Shown: one piece after another, positions 1-9,716 of the stretch | Position numbering within the stretch: position 1 is the stretch's first letter | Layout: every line of letters starts with the position of its first letter | NCBI GenBank assembly: GCA_038750655.1 | Contig: JBCDGZ010000049.1 | Coordinates: 1-48,884, forward strand | Reading direction: 5' to 3' | Source of the DNA: JBCDGZ01 sp038750655 | Lineage (GTDB): Bacteria > Bacteroidota > Bacteroidia > Chitinophagales > Saprospiraceae | Length of the DNA stretch: 48,884 nt | Program-made: the position numbers and the translations under genes | Notes under the pieces: generated by a model | The model's input: only the letters and a program-made list of their open reading frames with translations | The model's database searches: none | What the model was told of the DNA's origin: nothing

Positions 1-682
1 CAAATACATAATACAGCCAATCCTGATCCTGGGCTTTGCAAGGTTTGATGTAAGCGTCAAGGGTGTCTATTGAAATCGCTTGACCAAGGCTCAAAGCCGT
101 TTCCTCAATTGTAATGGGATATCCCCAATATTTGGTCAACAAATACACCTGATTGTTGCAACTCTTGAATAGTCCCTCAATCTGGTTGATGTCTTTCAAA
201 TCAAGATTGTTGAGAGCTTGACCGTCTAAATCTGACAGGGTCAATATATCTGCATCGAAGGTCCCGTGGTATTCGATCCAAATGAGTTGGCTATCGATAA
301 TTTCAAAATCCTTGACGGAGTATTCCTTGAACTCGGAAAGGGTTATTTCTTCGCTTTCGGAAGAGACGATGATTTCTTCCAGCAGTGTAACGGATGGAGT
401 GAGTGCGATCTGCAAAAGGTCAGCAACTGGTGCTTCGATGATCAGTGATTGCGTTTCGTAGCCGATGTAAGAAATAATCAATTCGACAGGAAACGGAGTT
501 GGGGGAAGTACAAATATACCATTGTCATCGGTAGTCGTCCCTTTTGATGAGTCCTTGATTTGAACCGTCGCCCCGGAGATGGCATTTTGAGTTGTCGCAT
601 CAGTTATTTTGCCTCGGATCGCTTGCTGGCTTATTCCGTATTGAGCGACGAACAGGAGGAGGAAGATGTTTGCCCATTTCAT
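1..682 (-). CDS. Secreted protein with carboxypeptidase-regulatory-like domain, partial at 3' end
   Basis: The gene starts at an ATG at 682 and runs off the left edge of the window, leaving about 227 visible codons. Residues 1-19 form a signal peptide (MKWANIFLLLFVAQYGISQ). Residues about 21-85 read as a CarboxypepD_reg-like beta-sandwich, with the family pattern GKITD, an ISGATV strand, a TDDNGIF turn and an SYIGYETQ strand. This domain usually opens TonB-dependent receptors and other surface proteins of Bacteroidota. The following sequence (visible residues about 110-227) has no TonB plug motif that I recognise, so the full protein cannot be named. The 5' leader holds the terminator of the upstream gene, which suggests separate transcription. 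Confidence 0.75.
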   Translation of the reverse strand, partial: MKWANIFLLLFVAQYGISQQAIRGKITDATTQNAISGATVQIKDSSKGTTTDDNGIFVLPPTPFPVELIISYIGYETQSLIIEAPVADLLQIALTPSVTLLEEIIVSSESEEITLSEFKEYSVKDFEIIDSQLIWIEYHGTFDADILTLSDLDGQALNNLDLKDINQIEGLFKSCNNQVYLLTKYWGYPITIEETALSLGQAISIDTLDAYIKPCKAQDQDWLYYVF

Positions 683-705
683 GCGTGATTGGTTGTTTGA
701 AAACT

Positions 706-739
706 AAAGGGCTGGCTTCTCCTGGGAAGCCAGCCCTTT
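706..739 (-). terminator. Rho-independent terminator of the alpha-2-macroglobulin gene
   Basis: A perfect 14-bp stem (706-719 with 726-739, left arm AAAGGGCTGGCTTC) closes a 6-nt loop. Read on the minus strand it is followed by a T-rich stretch. It lies about 150 nt past the stop of the minus-strand gene ending at 892 and just upstream of the next minus-strand ATG. Confidence 0.75.
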
Positions 740-891
740 CTTAGTTTCCACTAATTTGCTTTCATTAAAAATTTGACTTACTGTTCAGTTTTCAAACTTC
801 ATTTCCTTGATTCAAAGATGTACTATTTTAGGGCTAAAAGAAAACCGGCTTTTTATAATTAGTCAGGTTCCTAATCCCCGCAATTTATCTC

Positions 892-3800
892 CTACAATGC
901 CTTCGGCGCCGTCACTTCCACCCACTGTCCCGCCGTATGGGCATTGATCGTATTGTCGTACATCGCCTCGCAGTTGACTCCCGGCAGGTAAAAGCGCCCC
1001 TGATAAGCCGCATTCAGCTGTAGGCGATAGCTCCGGGTCTTATTTTTGTAAATATCAAAATAGGAATGCACCCGATCGTCGCGAACATCTTGATAAGTCA
1101 GGCGACTGTTGCCGGAGGCATTACTGACCGAAGACATCCTACTGTTCAAAATTTCCCAGCCGGAGGGGAAAATCTGGGTCAAAGCCATCTCTTTGTACCA
1201 ATCGGCCCGGGTTCCAGGATTGCGAATAGAGACGATGGCTACAAAATCGGTGCCCTGCTCAATCGTAGTAGGATCAAGGCTTTGGCCCTTAAGGTCCTGA
1301 TACGCCACGCTCATCTTGAGGTTATTGGAGCCTTCAGATTCATAGCCGACCATCGGCTGCCCGGTGTAAACCACACGAGCGTACAGCGTCCCCTCGCTGG
1401 TATTTTTCACCTTCAAGGCTTTGCCCGCTGACGTTTCCACCGGCAAATCCACCAAAAAGACGGGGCGCTTAGAGCCGGCGTTGACCGACGGTCCACTTTC
1501 CACCTGATAAACAAAGCGCAGGTCCTCGCCAATCTTATTTTGATCAGCAAACTGGGCCATAGCTACCAAACCATAGGACAAGCTGTGCGTACCGTACCAG
1601 CCCTCGCTATTCATATTCTGCGCTACTACCTGCGCTAGTTCGGAAGCCGCTTTGTTGTCCTTAAGTACCACGAGGGTTTCCAGAATCATCGCCCGGTCGC
1701 GCAGGCCAGAGCCATAGGTGTAGGACAGCTCGGTGTATTCTTCGACCTTCGGAGCGACATCTTGGATCAGCTGGCGGGCTGCCTCTTCCTTGCCCGCCAG
1801 CGCGTAGGCTGCAGCGAGGCGGTAGCGGGTGTTGGAGTTGGTCAGCTTGCGCTCGCGCAGGCGATTCATGGCCCCCAGGTCGGGCTCGCCAGCTAGAGCC
1901 AGCGTATAAAGGCGGTAGGCCTGTTCCAGCTCTACATTGCCTCGATAATAGCCATTATTATTAGTCCTCGGATTCCAGATGCGGGCGCTGCGCTTTTGGA
2001 ACCGCTTCCAATTGTCAATCAAACGATTGGAAACCGAATAACCCGCCTTTTGGGCTTCGAATAAGAAGTGACCGACATAATTAGTCGCCCAATGGCTTTC
2101 GTCCTCATTGCCGGGCCAGTAGCCAAAGCCACCGCTGCTGGTTTGGAAATCGCGGAGCTTGTTGATGGCAAATTTGATATTGGTATTGATCTTTTCCTTT
2201 TGCTCCTCATTCAGATCGATCAGGCGATCCACGAACAGCTGCGGGAAGGCCGCAGAGGTGGTTTGCTCGACACAGCCGTGAGGATAGCGGATGAGGTAGC
2301 GTAGGCGATTTTCTAGATCGAGCGGCGGAATACTGGAGACTTCCAGTACCGCGGCATTGGTCCCTGCGGTACCGATGGGCTGTAAATTGGTCGTCCAGAC
2401 ATCACCAGCTGCCACCACTTCCTTACGAATCTCGGTCATGTAGGGATTGGGATTGCGAATATCAATTTCGATTTCCTGGCTGCTGGTTTCCCCAGCCCCT
2501 TTGGCTTCGACGATAAACTTGGCTACTCCTGTAGCATCGCCCACCTCCAGATCAAAGTTGATCATCTCATCGCCGGGTCGGGCAAAGCTGATGCTTTGTT
2601 GATCACCGCCGTTGATCCGCACCAGGCCACTCTCCTCGCGCACGCTCACGGTCGCCGATTTGACCTTATTTTCCATGGCAAAGACATTGACCGGTAGGCT
2701 CAGGCGTTCGCCGGGGCCCAGCACTCTCGGCAGGGTGGCCAGTACCATCAGCGGCTTGCGGACGGGGGTGGTTTTCTCTGCGGAGCCGTAGGCACCCTCG
2801 CGGGCCGCAACGACCATCGTACGAACCGAGCCGACGTAATTCGGCATTTCTATTTCGTGGACGGCCTTGCCTCCTCGGTCGAGGTAGAAGGGGCCAAGGT
2901 GGCGAACGACCGGCTCAAAGCGATTGGCCTTTTTATTGCCCAACTCATCCTCTGCACCTCCGTCTCCACCAATACCGAGTAATTGGTCCATCTGACCACC
3001 GTAGGTCCCTAAGACCTCATTGTACATATCCCAAGTCTTGACCCCAAGGGCCTGCCGGGCGTAGAAGCTGTTCCAGGGGTTGGGCGTCTTGAATCGCGTC
3101 AAATCCAGCAGGCCCTCATCCACCATAGCGATGGTATAAGTCATAGCCTTGCCTTTAGACTCCGCGACTTCAATTTTCACCTTCTCCTTCGGTGCCAACA
3201 CATCCTTCATTTTAATCGTTGGCTTCAAACGGGTATCCGGATCTTCAACGTGGATCGGAATAACGCCGTACATCCGAATCGGCAGATCGTTTTCTACCTG
3301 AGCATGAGGCTGCAACAAGGTAACGTGTGCATAAACCGTCGGTGCCATTTCCGCAGTAGTATAGAACTCAAACCGGGTTTCGTCGGTACTGGTACTGGTC
3401 CAATAACTCTCCATCACCGCCTCGCCAGATTCGATGGTAATGAGGGCTTTACCGGCTTTACTTCCGGGAATTCTCAACTCGACTTTCTCCCCGACATTGT
3501 ACTTATCTTTATCACTGGAAAAGACCAACATCGCCGCCGCTTCCCGGTGCTGACTATTATCTTCGCTATCGTACCAGGGGTAGCCCGCGTAGAAGTAATC
3601 GCCCGAGCAGTGGCCACTTTCTTCATCACAAATTCTAATCATATAACGGCCCCAATCATTGACCTCTACGGGCCAGCTGACTTTCCCCTTGCTATTGGTG
3701 CGCAGGTTCTCTGATTTCAAGGCATTGAGATGGGTGCTGGTGTTATAGTTGCTGCGGCGACTGCGGCGACCATTGTCCCACCACCAGCGCCAATCAACGC

Positions 3801-6519
3801 GGTACAAGCCGACGTTTAGCTGCTTGTTCGGTACTACTTTTCCTTCTTGGTCCACCAATACGAAATCAATATTTTTAGGTTTACCAAATTCGAGGCGCTT
3901 GGAGCCGTAGCGGTTTTTCGGAATCGCAATTCCTGCATACTGTTCGAACGGATGGTAGGTTTTGGAGAAATTATCCTCGCTGAAATCTCCGCCCTTTTCG
4001 AAGGCTCGTACTTTAAAGCTGGCCTTCAGTTTTCCGGGGATGTTGTTATTATTTCGGGGCAATTTGATGTCAAAATCTGCTTGACCGGCATCATTGACGG
4101 CCTCTTCGAATACAACCCTCGGGCGAGCGTTGAACGTCCGTGCCGGATCATCAAACTGATAGTCTTTGTATTGATCAAAGCGCGTGGGAACGGGGCGGAG
4201 CTGGGCCTCAATTTTGGTGTTCAGGCCGCGCGCGGGCGCTCCGTGTAGCCAGTTGACTTGCAGCGAACCCTGTGCAGGCAGATTTTGCACCGCCAAGTCG
4301 CCCTCGCCCATATCGACTTTGATCTTCAGCCGATTCGGCTTCACCGTCTCTATTTTCAAATATTTATTAAAAGTCGCTCCACCTACCTTGACCTGTGCCC
4401 GCCAATTGCCCGTCGGCGCGTCAGCGTGGGTAGCAATGCGCAAAGGATAGACTTTATTGACATTATTGGTACTGCTGAATTTTTGGTAAGATTGATTGCG
4501 CGGATCAAAAACCTCTACAGCGATGGGATGATTAGAGGGCAGGCGATTTCCCTTATCCTCCAATACAAAGTTTAGATAGAGCGAATCACCGGGCCGCCAA
4601 ACTCCGCGCTCCCCGTAGATATAGCCTTTGATTCCCTTTTGGCTGGTTTGCCCGGCCACATCAAACTTACTCAACGACAAAGCATCGGCATCCAAAAGTC
4701 GCAGGTAGCCGTGCTGTTCGCCCTTATTGGCAATCACCACGAAGGGCTTTCTCGACAAATCGACAGCCGCCATCCCCTGCGCATCCGTAGTGGCCTCCCC
4801 AATCGGCTGCTGCTGATAATCGTAGAACTGTAGCGATACACCACTCACTGGCTCGGTAGTTCGAATATTATTCACCGCCAAAGTCATCTCCCCCGTCGCC
4901 GCACTCTTGGCGATGATCCCCAAGTCGGAAGCAAAGACATTGGAGCGAACAAAGCGTTCCGGATTATAATACGCCGGATAGCAGGGATCATCGCGATGCT
5001 CCCAACGGAAACCGTCGTAATAGCCGCCCGGACCGTAGTAGGGCGTATTCATGATGCTCTTGATTTCTCCTTCTTCATCGAAAGGATCTTCCATGACCGT
5101 TAGGTCTTCTTCCTCCCCTTCCCCATTGCTACCGCAATCGTAAGTCGAATAGTTGGGGCGGAAGCCCAGACGCACCTGATAGATGGCTTGGCGGTCGGTG
5201 GCGATCATATTGCCCAGGTCGAGCGCGTAGGCCGTCCAGTCTTGAGAGCTGCCGGAGGCATTGAGGGTATTGAGATTGACTTTTTTCTGAAAAACAATGC
5301 GCCCTACCCTTTCCAGGTCATAATTGCTAAAGGACTGATTGGTTTGCAGGTATTGCAAGAGGTTATTGTTGTAGACTTTGAAAATTTCGACGTCGACGGC
5401 ACTGAGGTTGATGGCCTCGAAGGGAAAGAGCAATCCACTACTGCTACTGGGCAGAATGGAGCCCTGACCAGCCAGCCGAACTTGAGGTTTCACCTCGGTA
5501 AAAGTCAGGTCAAAAATGGCCTGGTCGTCCATTTTGCTTTTGGCCACATTCCTAATTCCCGGCTCGACGATCAGCTGGTGGTTTCCGGTCACTTGAGTGG
5601 CGGGATAGACCAGCAGCTGCGTACCTTCGATATTGAACCGCAGTTTTCCGGAGTAGCCTGTGATCCGCACCAGCCCTTTGAGGTCCTGCGACTTGAGGAG
5701 GGGGTCGGAGAAATAGAGACGCAGGTATTGATCACCATCTTGAACGACATCGACATCCATGAGTTCGAAGTCGTTGATGGAGGGAATGGAAATGGTTTTG
5801 CTGTCTTTTTCATCGACGCCGAGGGCTTTGCCCGTCCAGCTGAGTTGCAATTCGCTGTCTTGTTCTCCCCGTTTAATATCATTGATTTGAAAATCGTGTC
5901 TTTTGCGATCGGCATCGTGCTCCCAAACGATGGGGAGCGAACGGCCTTGTTGCTCGGCACTAAGCAGCGCTTCGACTTGGGTGACATCAGCCACGTCGGC
6001 GGTATAGATCGTTCCGCGATAGCTTTGCTTGCTCAGGTCGGTGGCATCAAGCCCCTGTAGCCCGTTAAAACTAAAGTCGAAGCTTTGCCTTTTGGTTTGG
6101 AAACCAAATTCGAAGTTTTTCAAATCAGCGGGCAGCTTTTCAAAAAGCTTAGTGAGTGCTACCTGCCCAACATACTTCTTTCCCGAAAGCAGCTCCTCTT
6201 CGGGTTCGAAGAGCAGGGTCCGGTCATTTTCCCAGACGGCTTGCCCCTTGATAGCGGGGCGGAAAGTGAGGATGCCTTTGCCGACCGCACCGCCCTTGTC
6301 CTCTTCCCCAATAACCGCATCGACGAAGCGAATGCGAATGGGATCGGCTTTGGAGATCATGCCGGAGGTGTAGGCATAGACATAAGAGCTGATGCTTTCT
6401 GGCATGGGAGCGGCTTCTTTGCCGGGGCGGCAGGCCGTCAGTTGAAGCAAGAAGACTGCGAGGAGCAGCAGGCTCGCCGCAAGGGTCCATCTATTTAGGG
6501 TTTTGTGCAACATCATCAT
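892..6519 (-). CDS. Alpha-2-macroglobulin family lipoprotein
   Basis: Bacterial alpha-2-macroglobulins are thought to trap foreign proteases that enter the periplasm. This copy is about 1875 residues, a usual length for the long bacterial type. A lipoprotein signal (LLLAVFLLQLTAC) places it in the envelope. MG-type beta domains fill the first two thirds (including KGYIYGERGVWRPGDSLYL). The thioester motif GCVEQ has its Cys at about residue 1416 and lies in the alpha-helical toroid, with a C-terminal receptor-like domain after it. The C and EQ needed for the thioester are intact. I chose the ATG cluster at 6511-6519 because a TTG 66 nt upstream would put 22 extra residues before the signal peptide. 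PbpC, a common partner, is not adjacent here. Confidence 0.93.
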   Translation of the reverse strand: MMMLHKTLNRWTLAASLLLLAVFLLQLTACRPGKEAAPMPESISSYVYAYTSGMISKADPIRIRFVDAVIGEEDKGGAVGKGILTFRPAIKGQAVWENDRTLLFEPEEELLSGKKYVGQVALTKLFEKLPADLKNFEFGFQTKRQSFDFSFNGLQGLDATDLSKQSYRGTIYTADVADVTQVEALLSAEQQGRSLPIVWEHDADRKRHDFQINDIKRGEQDSELQLSWTGKALGVDEKDSKTISIPSINDFELMDVDVVQDGDQYLRLYFSDPLLKSQDLKGLVRITGYSGKLRFNIEGTQLLVYPATQVTGNHQLIVEPGIRNVAKSKMDDQAIFDLTFTEVKPQVRLAGQGSILPSSSSGLLFPFEAINLSAVDVEIFKVYNNNLLQYLQTNQSFSNYDLERVGRIVFQKKVNLNTLNASGSSQDWTAYALDLGNMIATDRQAIYQVRLGFRPNYSTYDCGSNGEGEEEDLTVMEDPFDEEGEIKSIMNTPYYGPGGYYDGFRWEHRDDPCYPAYYNPERFVRSNVFASDLGIIAKSAATGEMTLAVNNIRTTEPVSGVSLQFYDYQQQPIGEATTDAQGMAAVDLSRKPFVVIANKGEQHGYLRLLDADALSLSKFDVAGQTSQKGIKGYIYGERGVWRPGDSLYLNFVLEDKGNRLPSNHPIAVEVFDPRNQSYQKFSSTNNVNKVYPLRIATHADAPTGNWRAQVKVGGATFNKYLKIETVKPNRLKIKVDMGEGDLAVQNLPAQGSLQVNWLHGAPARGLNTKIEAQLRPVPTRFDQYKDYQFDDPARTFNARPRVVFEEAVNDAGQADFDIKLPRNNNNIPGKLKASFKVRAFEKGGDFSEDNFSKTYHPFEQYAGIAIPKNRYGSKRLEFGKPKNIDFVLVDQEGKVVPNKQLNVGLYRVDWRWWWDNGRRSRRSNYNTSTHLNALKSENLRTNSKGKVSWPVEVNDWGRYMIRICDEESGHCSGDYFYAGYPWYDSEDNSQHREAAAMLVFSSDKDKYNVGEKVELRIPGSKAGKALITIESGEAVMESYWTSTSTDETRFEFYTTAEMAPTVYAHVTLLQPHAQVENDLPIRMYGVIPIHVEDPDTRLKPTIKMKDVLAPKEKVKIEVAESKGKAMTYTIAMVDEGLLDLTRFKTPNPWNSFYARQALGVKTWDMYNEVLGTYGGQMDQLLGIGGDGGAEDELGNKKANRFEPVVRHLGPFYLDRGGKAVHEIEMPNYVGSVRTMVVAAREGAYGSAEKTTPVRKPLMVLATLPRVLGPGERLSLPVNVFAMENKVKSATVSVREESGLVRINGGDQQSISFARPGDEMINFDLEVGDATGVAKFIVEAKGAGETSSQEIEIDIRNPNPYMTEIRKEVVAAGDVWTTNLQPIGTAGTNAAVLEVSSIPPLDLENRLRYLIRYPHGCVEQTTSAAFPQLFVDRLIDLNEEQKEKINTNIKFAINKLRDFQTSSGGFGYWPGNEDESHWATNYVGHFLFEAQKAGYSVSNRLIDNWKRFQKRSARIWNPRTNNNGYYRGNVELEQAYRLYTLALAGEPDLGAMNRLRERKLTNSNTRYRLAAAYALAGKEEAARQLIQDVAPKVEEYTELSYTYGSGLRDRAMILETLVVLKDNKAASELAQVVAQNMNSEGWYGTHSLSYGLVAMAQFADQNKIGEDLRFVYQVESGPSVNAGSKRPVFLVDLPVETSAGKALKVKNTSEGTLYARVVYTGQPMVGYESEGSNNLKMSVAYQDLKGQSLDPTTIEQGTDFVAIVSIRNPGTRADWYKEMALTQIFPSGWEILNSRMSSVSNASGNSRLTYQDVRDDRVHSYFDIYKNKTRSYRLQLNAAYQGRFYLPGVNCEAMYDNTINAHTAGQWVEVTAPKAL

Positions 6520-6782
6520 TTGATTTAATGTATTTTTTTGCTGAATTTGGAGAGAACTTTGTAGTATTGAGTTGCCAATAGGCAATAGGTATGGTCAATT
6601 GATTGGGTATTTAATGAATACAATATCAGTTATTTCTGGCATAAATTTCAACTTTTTGAACATTTGCCCTTGTCCAACTATTATTTGACTGTATATTACG
6701 AGTATTTGCCAAATATGTTATACGATACCGCGATGATCTATTACTTTTTGCCTATCGTATTAAATTGAGAATCTACTGTACA

Positions 6783-7418
6783 ATGACTGATTTCATTCCG
6801 TTATTCCCCCTCAAGATGGTCGTCTTTCCCGGCGAGCAACTCAACCTCCACATCTTCGAACCTCGCTACAAGCAGCTGATCCGCGAAGTAGAACAAAACG
6901 GAACCACCTTCGGGATTCCCGCCTTCATCGATAACAAAATCATGAGCCTGGGTACGGAGATCGAATTGCTGGACATTGTCAAACGTTACGATGATGGAAA
7001 ATTGGACATTAAGACGCAAGGGATTGGCCTCTTCCGCATTGATACCTACTACGAGGAAGCAGCAGGGAAGCTGTACGCTGGTGCCGACATCGAACGCGTT
7101 GAACACCAGGGCGAAGGCGACCCAGCCTTGAGCCGCAGAATTCTCCGCTACCTCAACGAGCTATTCGCCCTACTCAAGATCAACAAAAAAGTCCCCAAGA
7201 CCGAGGATCGCTTCGACAGTTTTGAGATTGCTCATCACGTTGGCTTTTCGCTGGAACAGGAGTACGAATTTCTTTGCCAATCTTCAGAATTGGAGCGACA
7301 GGACTACATGGTTAGTCACCTCGAACAGATGATTCCAGTGGTACGAGAAATGGAGCGGCTGCGCAAGCGAGTGCAGCTCAACGGCCATTTCAAAAATGTT
7401 ATTCCTCCCCGGACCTAA
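6783..7418 (+). CDS. LON peptidase substrate-binding domain protein
   Basis: The protein has 211 residues and opens with FIPLFPLKMVVFPGEQLNLHIFE, the hallmark of the Lon N-terminal (LAN/PUA-like) domain, followed by EPRYKQLI. There is no AAA+ or protease domain, so this is a stand-alone member of PF02190 with a short helical C-terminal part. Such proteins are cytoplasmic and their substrate is unknown. The ATG at 6783 is preferred over an in-frame TTG 18 nt upstream because family members begin a few residues before the PLFPL motif. It is convergent with the next gene, with only 10 bases between the stops. Confidence 0.88.
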   Translation: MTDFIPLFPLKMVVFPGEQLNLHIFEPRYKQLIREVEQNGTTFGIPAFIDNKIMSLGTEIELLDIVKRYDDGKLDIKTQGIGLFRIDTYYEEAAGKLYAGADIERVEHQGEGDPALSRRILRYLNELFALLKINKKVPKTEDRFDSFEIAHHVGFSLEQEYEFLCQSSELERQDYMVSHLEQMIPVVREMERLRKRVQLNGHFKNVIPPRT

Positions 7419-7428
7419 TCCCTATGGC

Positions 7429-8946
7429 TCATTTTTTTGAGCGGTACAGATTACTGGGCTTACGGACTTTGTGAAATTTATCGTCTAGTAAAGCCACCAC
7501 TCTTTCCCACAGCATTTCGTAGGGCACAATTTCCAGCTCACCGCTCTGGTGAGCCAGGTTGAGCGGCACCTGCTGTAGGCGCTTCAAGAGGGGCTGCACC
7601 TTGCGCTCTACGGCCACCCGATGAAAGTCGGCAGTGGGCAGTTGCAGCAACATCTTAATGAAGCAACTGCTCCGATAAGTCTCATCCTTCCGCAAATAGC
7701 GATGCACATACTGCTTCAAGGACTCCATCCGATCAATGATGGCGCTAAAGCGCTGATCCCTGAGTAAAAAGAGGGTTTGTAGAATCAGGATATTGATGTT
7801 GTTTCCTCGCTTATCTTGCTCGAAGATGGGCACCTGGTTGAGGAAACGGGCCAGCTTGAAGGGGCGATCGGTGAAGAAGTGGACATAGGCCTCCGCGATC
7901 AGCCACTGCTCCCGCAGGTTGTCGGTCGGAATGTCCCTACTTTCTGGTACGCTGTCCAGCACTTTGATGGCCAGGTCGTAGCGTCCACTGTGGAAGCTGA
8001 CGAATATCTGGTAGAAGAGAATGGCGTAATAATTATAGGTATTCGCACCAACCATTGACAGACACTTCTCAATCGCGGTGATAGATTGATCGTACTTCTT
8101 AAGGTGGATGTAGGAAGGGATGGACTGGAAGAGAAAGAAAAACTGCGCGGCGATGGGCGTCTCCCGCTCCAAAGATTCAAAGTAGGCGATGGCCTCATTG
8201 CAATTCTTGACCACCTCCTGGTGGGCCGCGATGATCTGAAATTTAGTTACGCAAAGTCGGTAATAGGAAAGATTGAGCTGGTACGACTTATGGCGATCCC
8301 GGTAGACTTTCATCTGATCGATGTAGGTCTGGATTTCTTCGGCCAGGTGGGTTTGCGCGGCGCGAGAATTGGAAAAGTTAAGCAGTACTCGGGTATTGTA
8401 GTGCTCCCCCAGGTTTTCGGCGTAGAGGATCGCGGCGTACTGCTGAGCGATATTGGCGTAGCGGCTGTACTTCTTCAAATCGCCCACAATTTCCCCGTAG
8501 TAGCGCCTCAGCAGCCTGGAGAGCGACAGCACAATTTCGGTAAATCCATAGAGCTGCGCCTTTTTGATGGTACGATCGGCAAAAGGAATGAATGTTCTGA
8601 GGGCTCCCATGCCGCTCAGGATGTGAATACCGGCCATGTTTCGATAGCATTGAAAATAGGCTTTCTGTACATCCGAGCTTTTCTCATCCGGTTCGATCAG
8701 GAAGAGGGCATTCATGAGTCGACGCCGAAGGCGGTTCTTCAGATTGCGGGTATAGCGCCGCTTTCGGGAATGCGCCGAGAAGAAGTGATTGGCAATATCT
8801 TCATCAGTTTCAATTTTGCTCTGATGGATTAACCGATACAATTCATCTGCGTTGTTGGAGCTGTTATTTTGTTGGCCAACCAGCTGGGCATAACGAAGTT
8901 TCCCGGGGTTGACAATGCGAATTAACTCTCGTAAGACCTTCATCAT
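7429..8946 (-). CDS. Unrecognised alpha-helical repeat protein (TPR-like)
   Basis: I cannot name this 505-residue protein. It has no signal peptide or membrane segment, so it is probably cytoplasmic. The sequence looks almost entirely alpha-helical. From about residue 120 on it has paired-helix segments of 35-40 residues resembling degenerate tetratricopeptide repeats (for example YDQSITAIEKCL and YDLAIKVLDSV). The N-terminal 75 residues are basic, with RKRRYTRNLKNRLRRRL near residues 60-76. That could bind nucleic acid or a partner. Two ATGs stand side by side at 8941-8946 and the first is taken. The gene is followed by about 770 bases without a convincing gene. Confidence 0.7.
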   Translation of the reverse strand: MMKVLRELIRIVNPGKLRYAQLVGQQNNSSNNADELYRLIHQSKIETDEDIANHFFSAHSRKRRYTRNLKNRLRRRLMNALFLIEPDEKSSDVQKAYFQCYRNMAGIHILSGMGALRTFIPFADRTIKKAQLYGFTEIVLSLSRLLRRYYGEIVGDLKKYSRYANIAQQYAAILYAENLGEHYNTRVLLNFSNSRAAQTHLAEEIQTYIDQMKVYRDRHKSYQLNLSYYRLCVTKFQIIAAHQEVVKNCNEAIAYFESLERETPIAAQFFFLFQSIPSYIHLKKYDQSITAIEKCLSMVGANTYNYYAILFYQIFVSFHSGRYDLAIKVLDSVPESRDIPTDNLREQWLIAEAYVHFFTDRPFKLARFLNQVPIFEQDKRGNNINILILQTLFLLRDQRFSAIIDRMESLKQYVHRYLRKDETYRSSCFIKMLLQLPTADFHRVAVERKVQPLLKRLQQVPLNLAHQSGELEIVPYEMLWERVVALLDDKFHKVRKPSNLYRSKK

Positions 8947-9466
8947 TTGTACTTTTCTTCTTATTCTATAAAATATAAATCACTGTATATCAACGCATAG
9001 TGAAGATAATACAATTAAGCTCTTGCTAAATAGCTCTTTACTGAACTAGAAAAATTGTTATCGAAGTATCCCTAGAGAGGAAGTAATTTTATATAAAAAA
9101 AAGTGCTTATGTATACAATTATCGACCTCATCACAATGTTCATCATCAATCCCGACTTAGGGATCGTTTAGTGATCAAGCTGACAATATTTATTGTTATT
9201 TACCAGGATGCTTTATGCTTATAACTGAATTCTCTGGGCCGAGGTTTCATTAGAGGAATTTCTAATGCACTACAAAAAACCTACGTACTTAAAGAATTCA
9301 GTTACAAGCTTGGCATTTTCTTGCTACAGTAATACTTCTTATGTAGCATTTGACTATTTTAAATACCTGACTTACAGTAGAATAATCAAAAATACAGAAA
9401 CTATTTTTAAAATTAGCCATATACGTTACCTATTAAAATGTTATCTGCATCCTGTATGGAAGCCCC
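8947..9466. other. AT-rich intergenic stretch without a convincing gene
   Basis: Stop codons occur in all frames and no reading frame looks protein-like. The only clear structure is a 7-bp hairpin at 9248-9267 (CATTAGA, loop GGAATT, TCTAATG). An open frame from 9265 to 9534 begins inside this hairpin. Its composition (many I, Y, K, S) is that of translated AT-rich DNA, so I do not call it a gene. Confidence 0.5.
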
Positions 9467-9474
9467 TACATTTG
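9467..9474 (+). promoter_or_regulatory. Possible -7 promoter element (TACATTTG)
   Basis: TACATTTG is an exact match to the Bacteroidota -7 consensus TAnnTTTG. It lies just upstream of a run of hairpins that ends in a terminator. I see no clear -33 TTTG partner. The 8-mer should occur about two dozen times by chance in this window on both strands, so position rather than the match alone supports it. Confidence 0.4.
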
Positions 9475-9480
9475 TATTCG

Positions 9481-9662
9481 ACACTAATACGTTCTCTGTC
9501 TATGATCATCTATCTTGCCCTTGGGTATAGATAGATGCATCATATTTGAATTAAGGAACTCCACAGAAAAGTCTGTAGCGTTCTAGAGTATAAAATCTAC
9601 GAATTTCAATTCTAAGGGAAGCCTGAACAGTATCTTAAGACGTTACTGTTCGGGCTTTTTTT
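9481..9662 (+). ncRNA. Candidate structured small RNA, about 180 nt
   Basis: This is an inferred transcript from the TACATTTG element to the strong terminator at 9619-9662. It contains a 12-13 bp hairpin: 9502-9514 (ATGATCATCTATC) pairs with 9530-9543 with a single bulged C and a 15-nt loop. A weaker 5-bp hairpin sits at 9563-9576 (ACAGA/TCTGT). No protein-coding gene on the plus strand ends nearby, so the terminator would otherwise be an orphan. I do not recognise an Rfam family; the lack of one long bulged stem argues against a typical 6S RNA. Confidence 0.45.
9619..9662 (+). terminator. Strong intrinsic terminator, plus strand
   Basis: A 14-bp stem, 9619-9632 (AAGCCTGAACAGTA) with 9644-9657, has a single G-U wobble and an 11-nt loop. 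It is followed by an unbroken T-run (9656-9662). The T-run gives the plus direction. No plausible coding gene precedes it. Confidence 0.85.
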
Positions 9663-9716
9663 GTCATGGATTAAACAGAAGAAAGTAGACCGGTTGGTGG
9701 AAGCTTAATGGATTAG

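Noticed and set aside
266..448. 60-residue open frame on the plus strand
   Set aside because: It is opposite the partial secreted protein gene, whose frame is clearly coding.
5188..6060. Long open frame (290 residues) opposite the alpha-2-macroglobulin gene
   Set aside because: It is the antisense shadow of a convincing gene in GC-moderate DNA; no domain is visible.
6520..6585. TTG start 22 codons before the alpha-2-macroglobulin signal peptide
   Set aside because: It would bury the lipoprotein signal; the ATG cluster at 6511-6519 fits better.
7419..7445. Short inverted repeat GCTCA...TGAGC between convergent genes
   Set aside because: The T-run lies in the loop, not after the stem, so it does not make a normal terminator.
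9265..9534. 89-residue open frame in the AT-rich gap
   Set aside because: Its composition is that of translated AT-rich DNA, its start lies inside a hairpin, and it covers the candidate small RNA hairpin.
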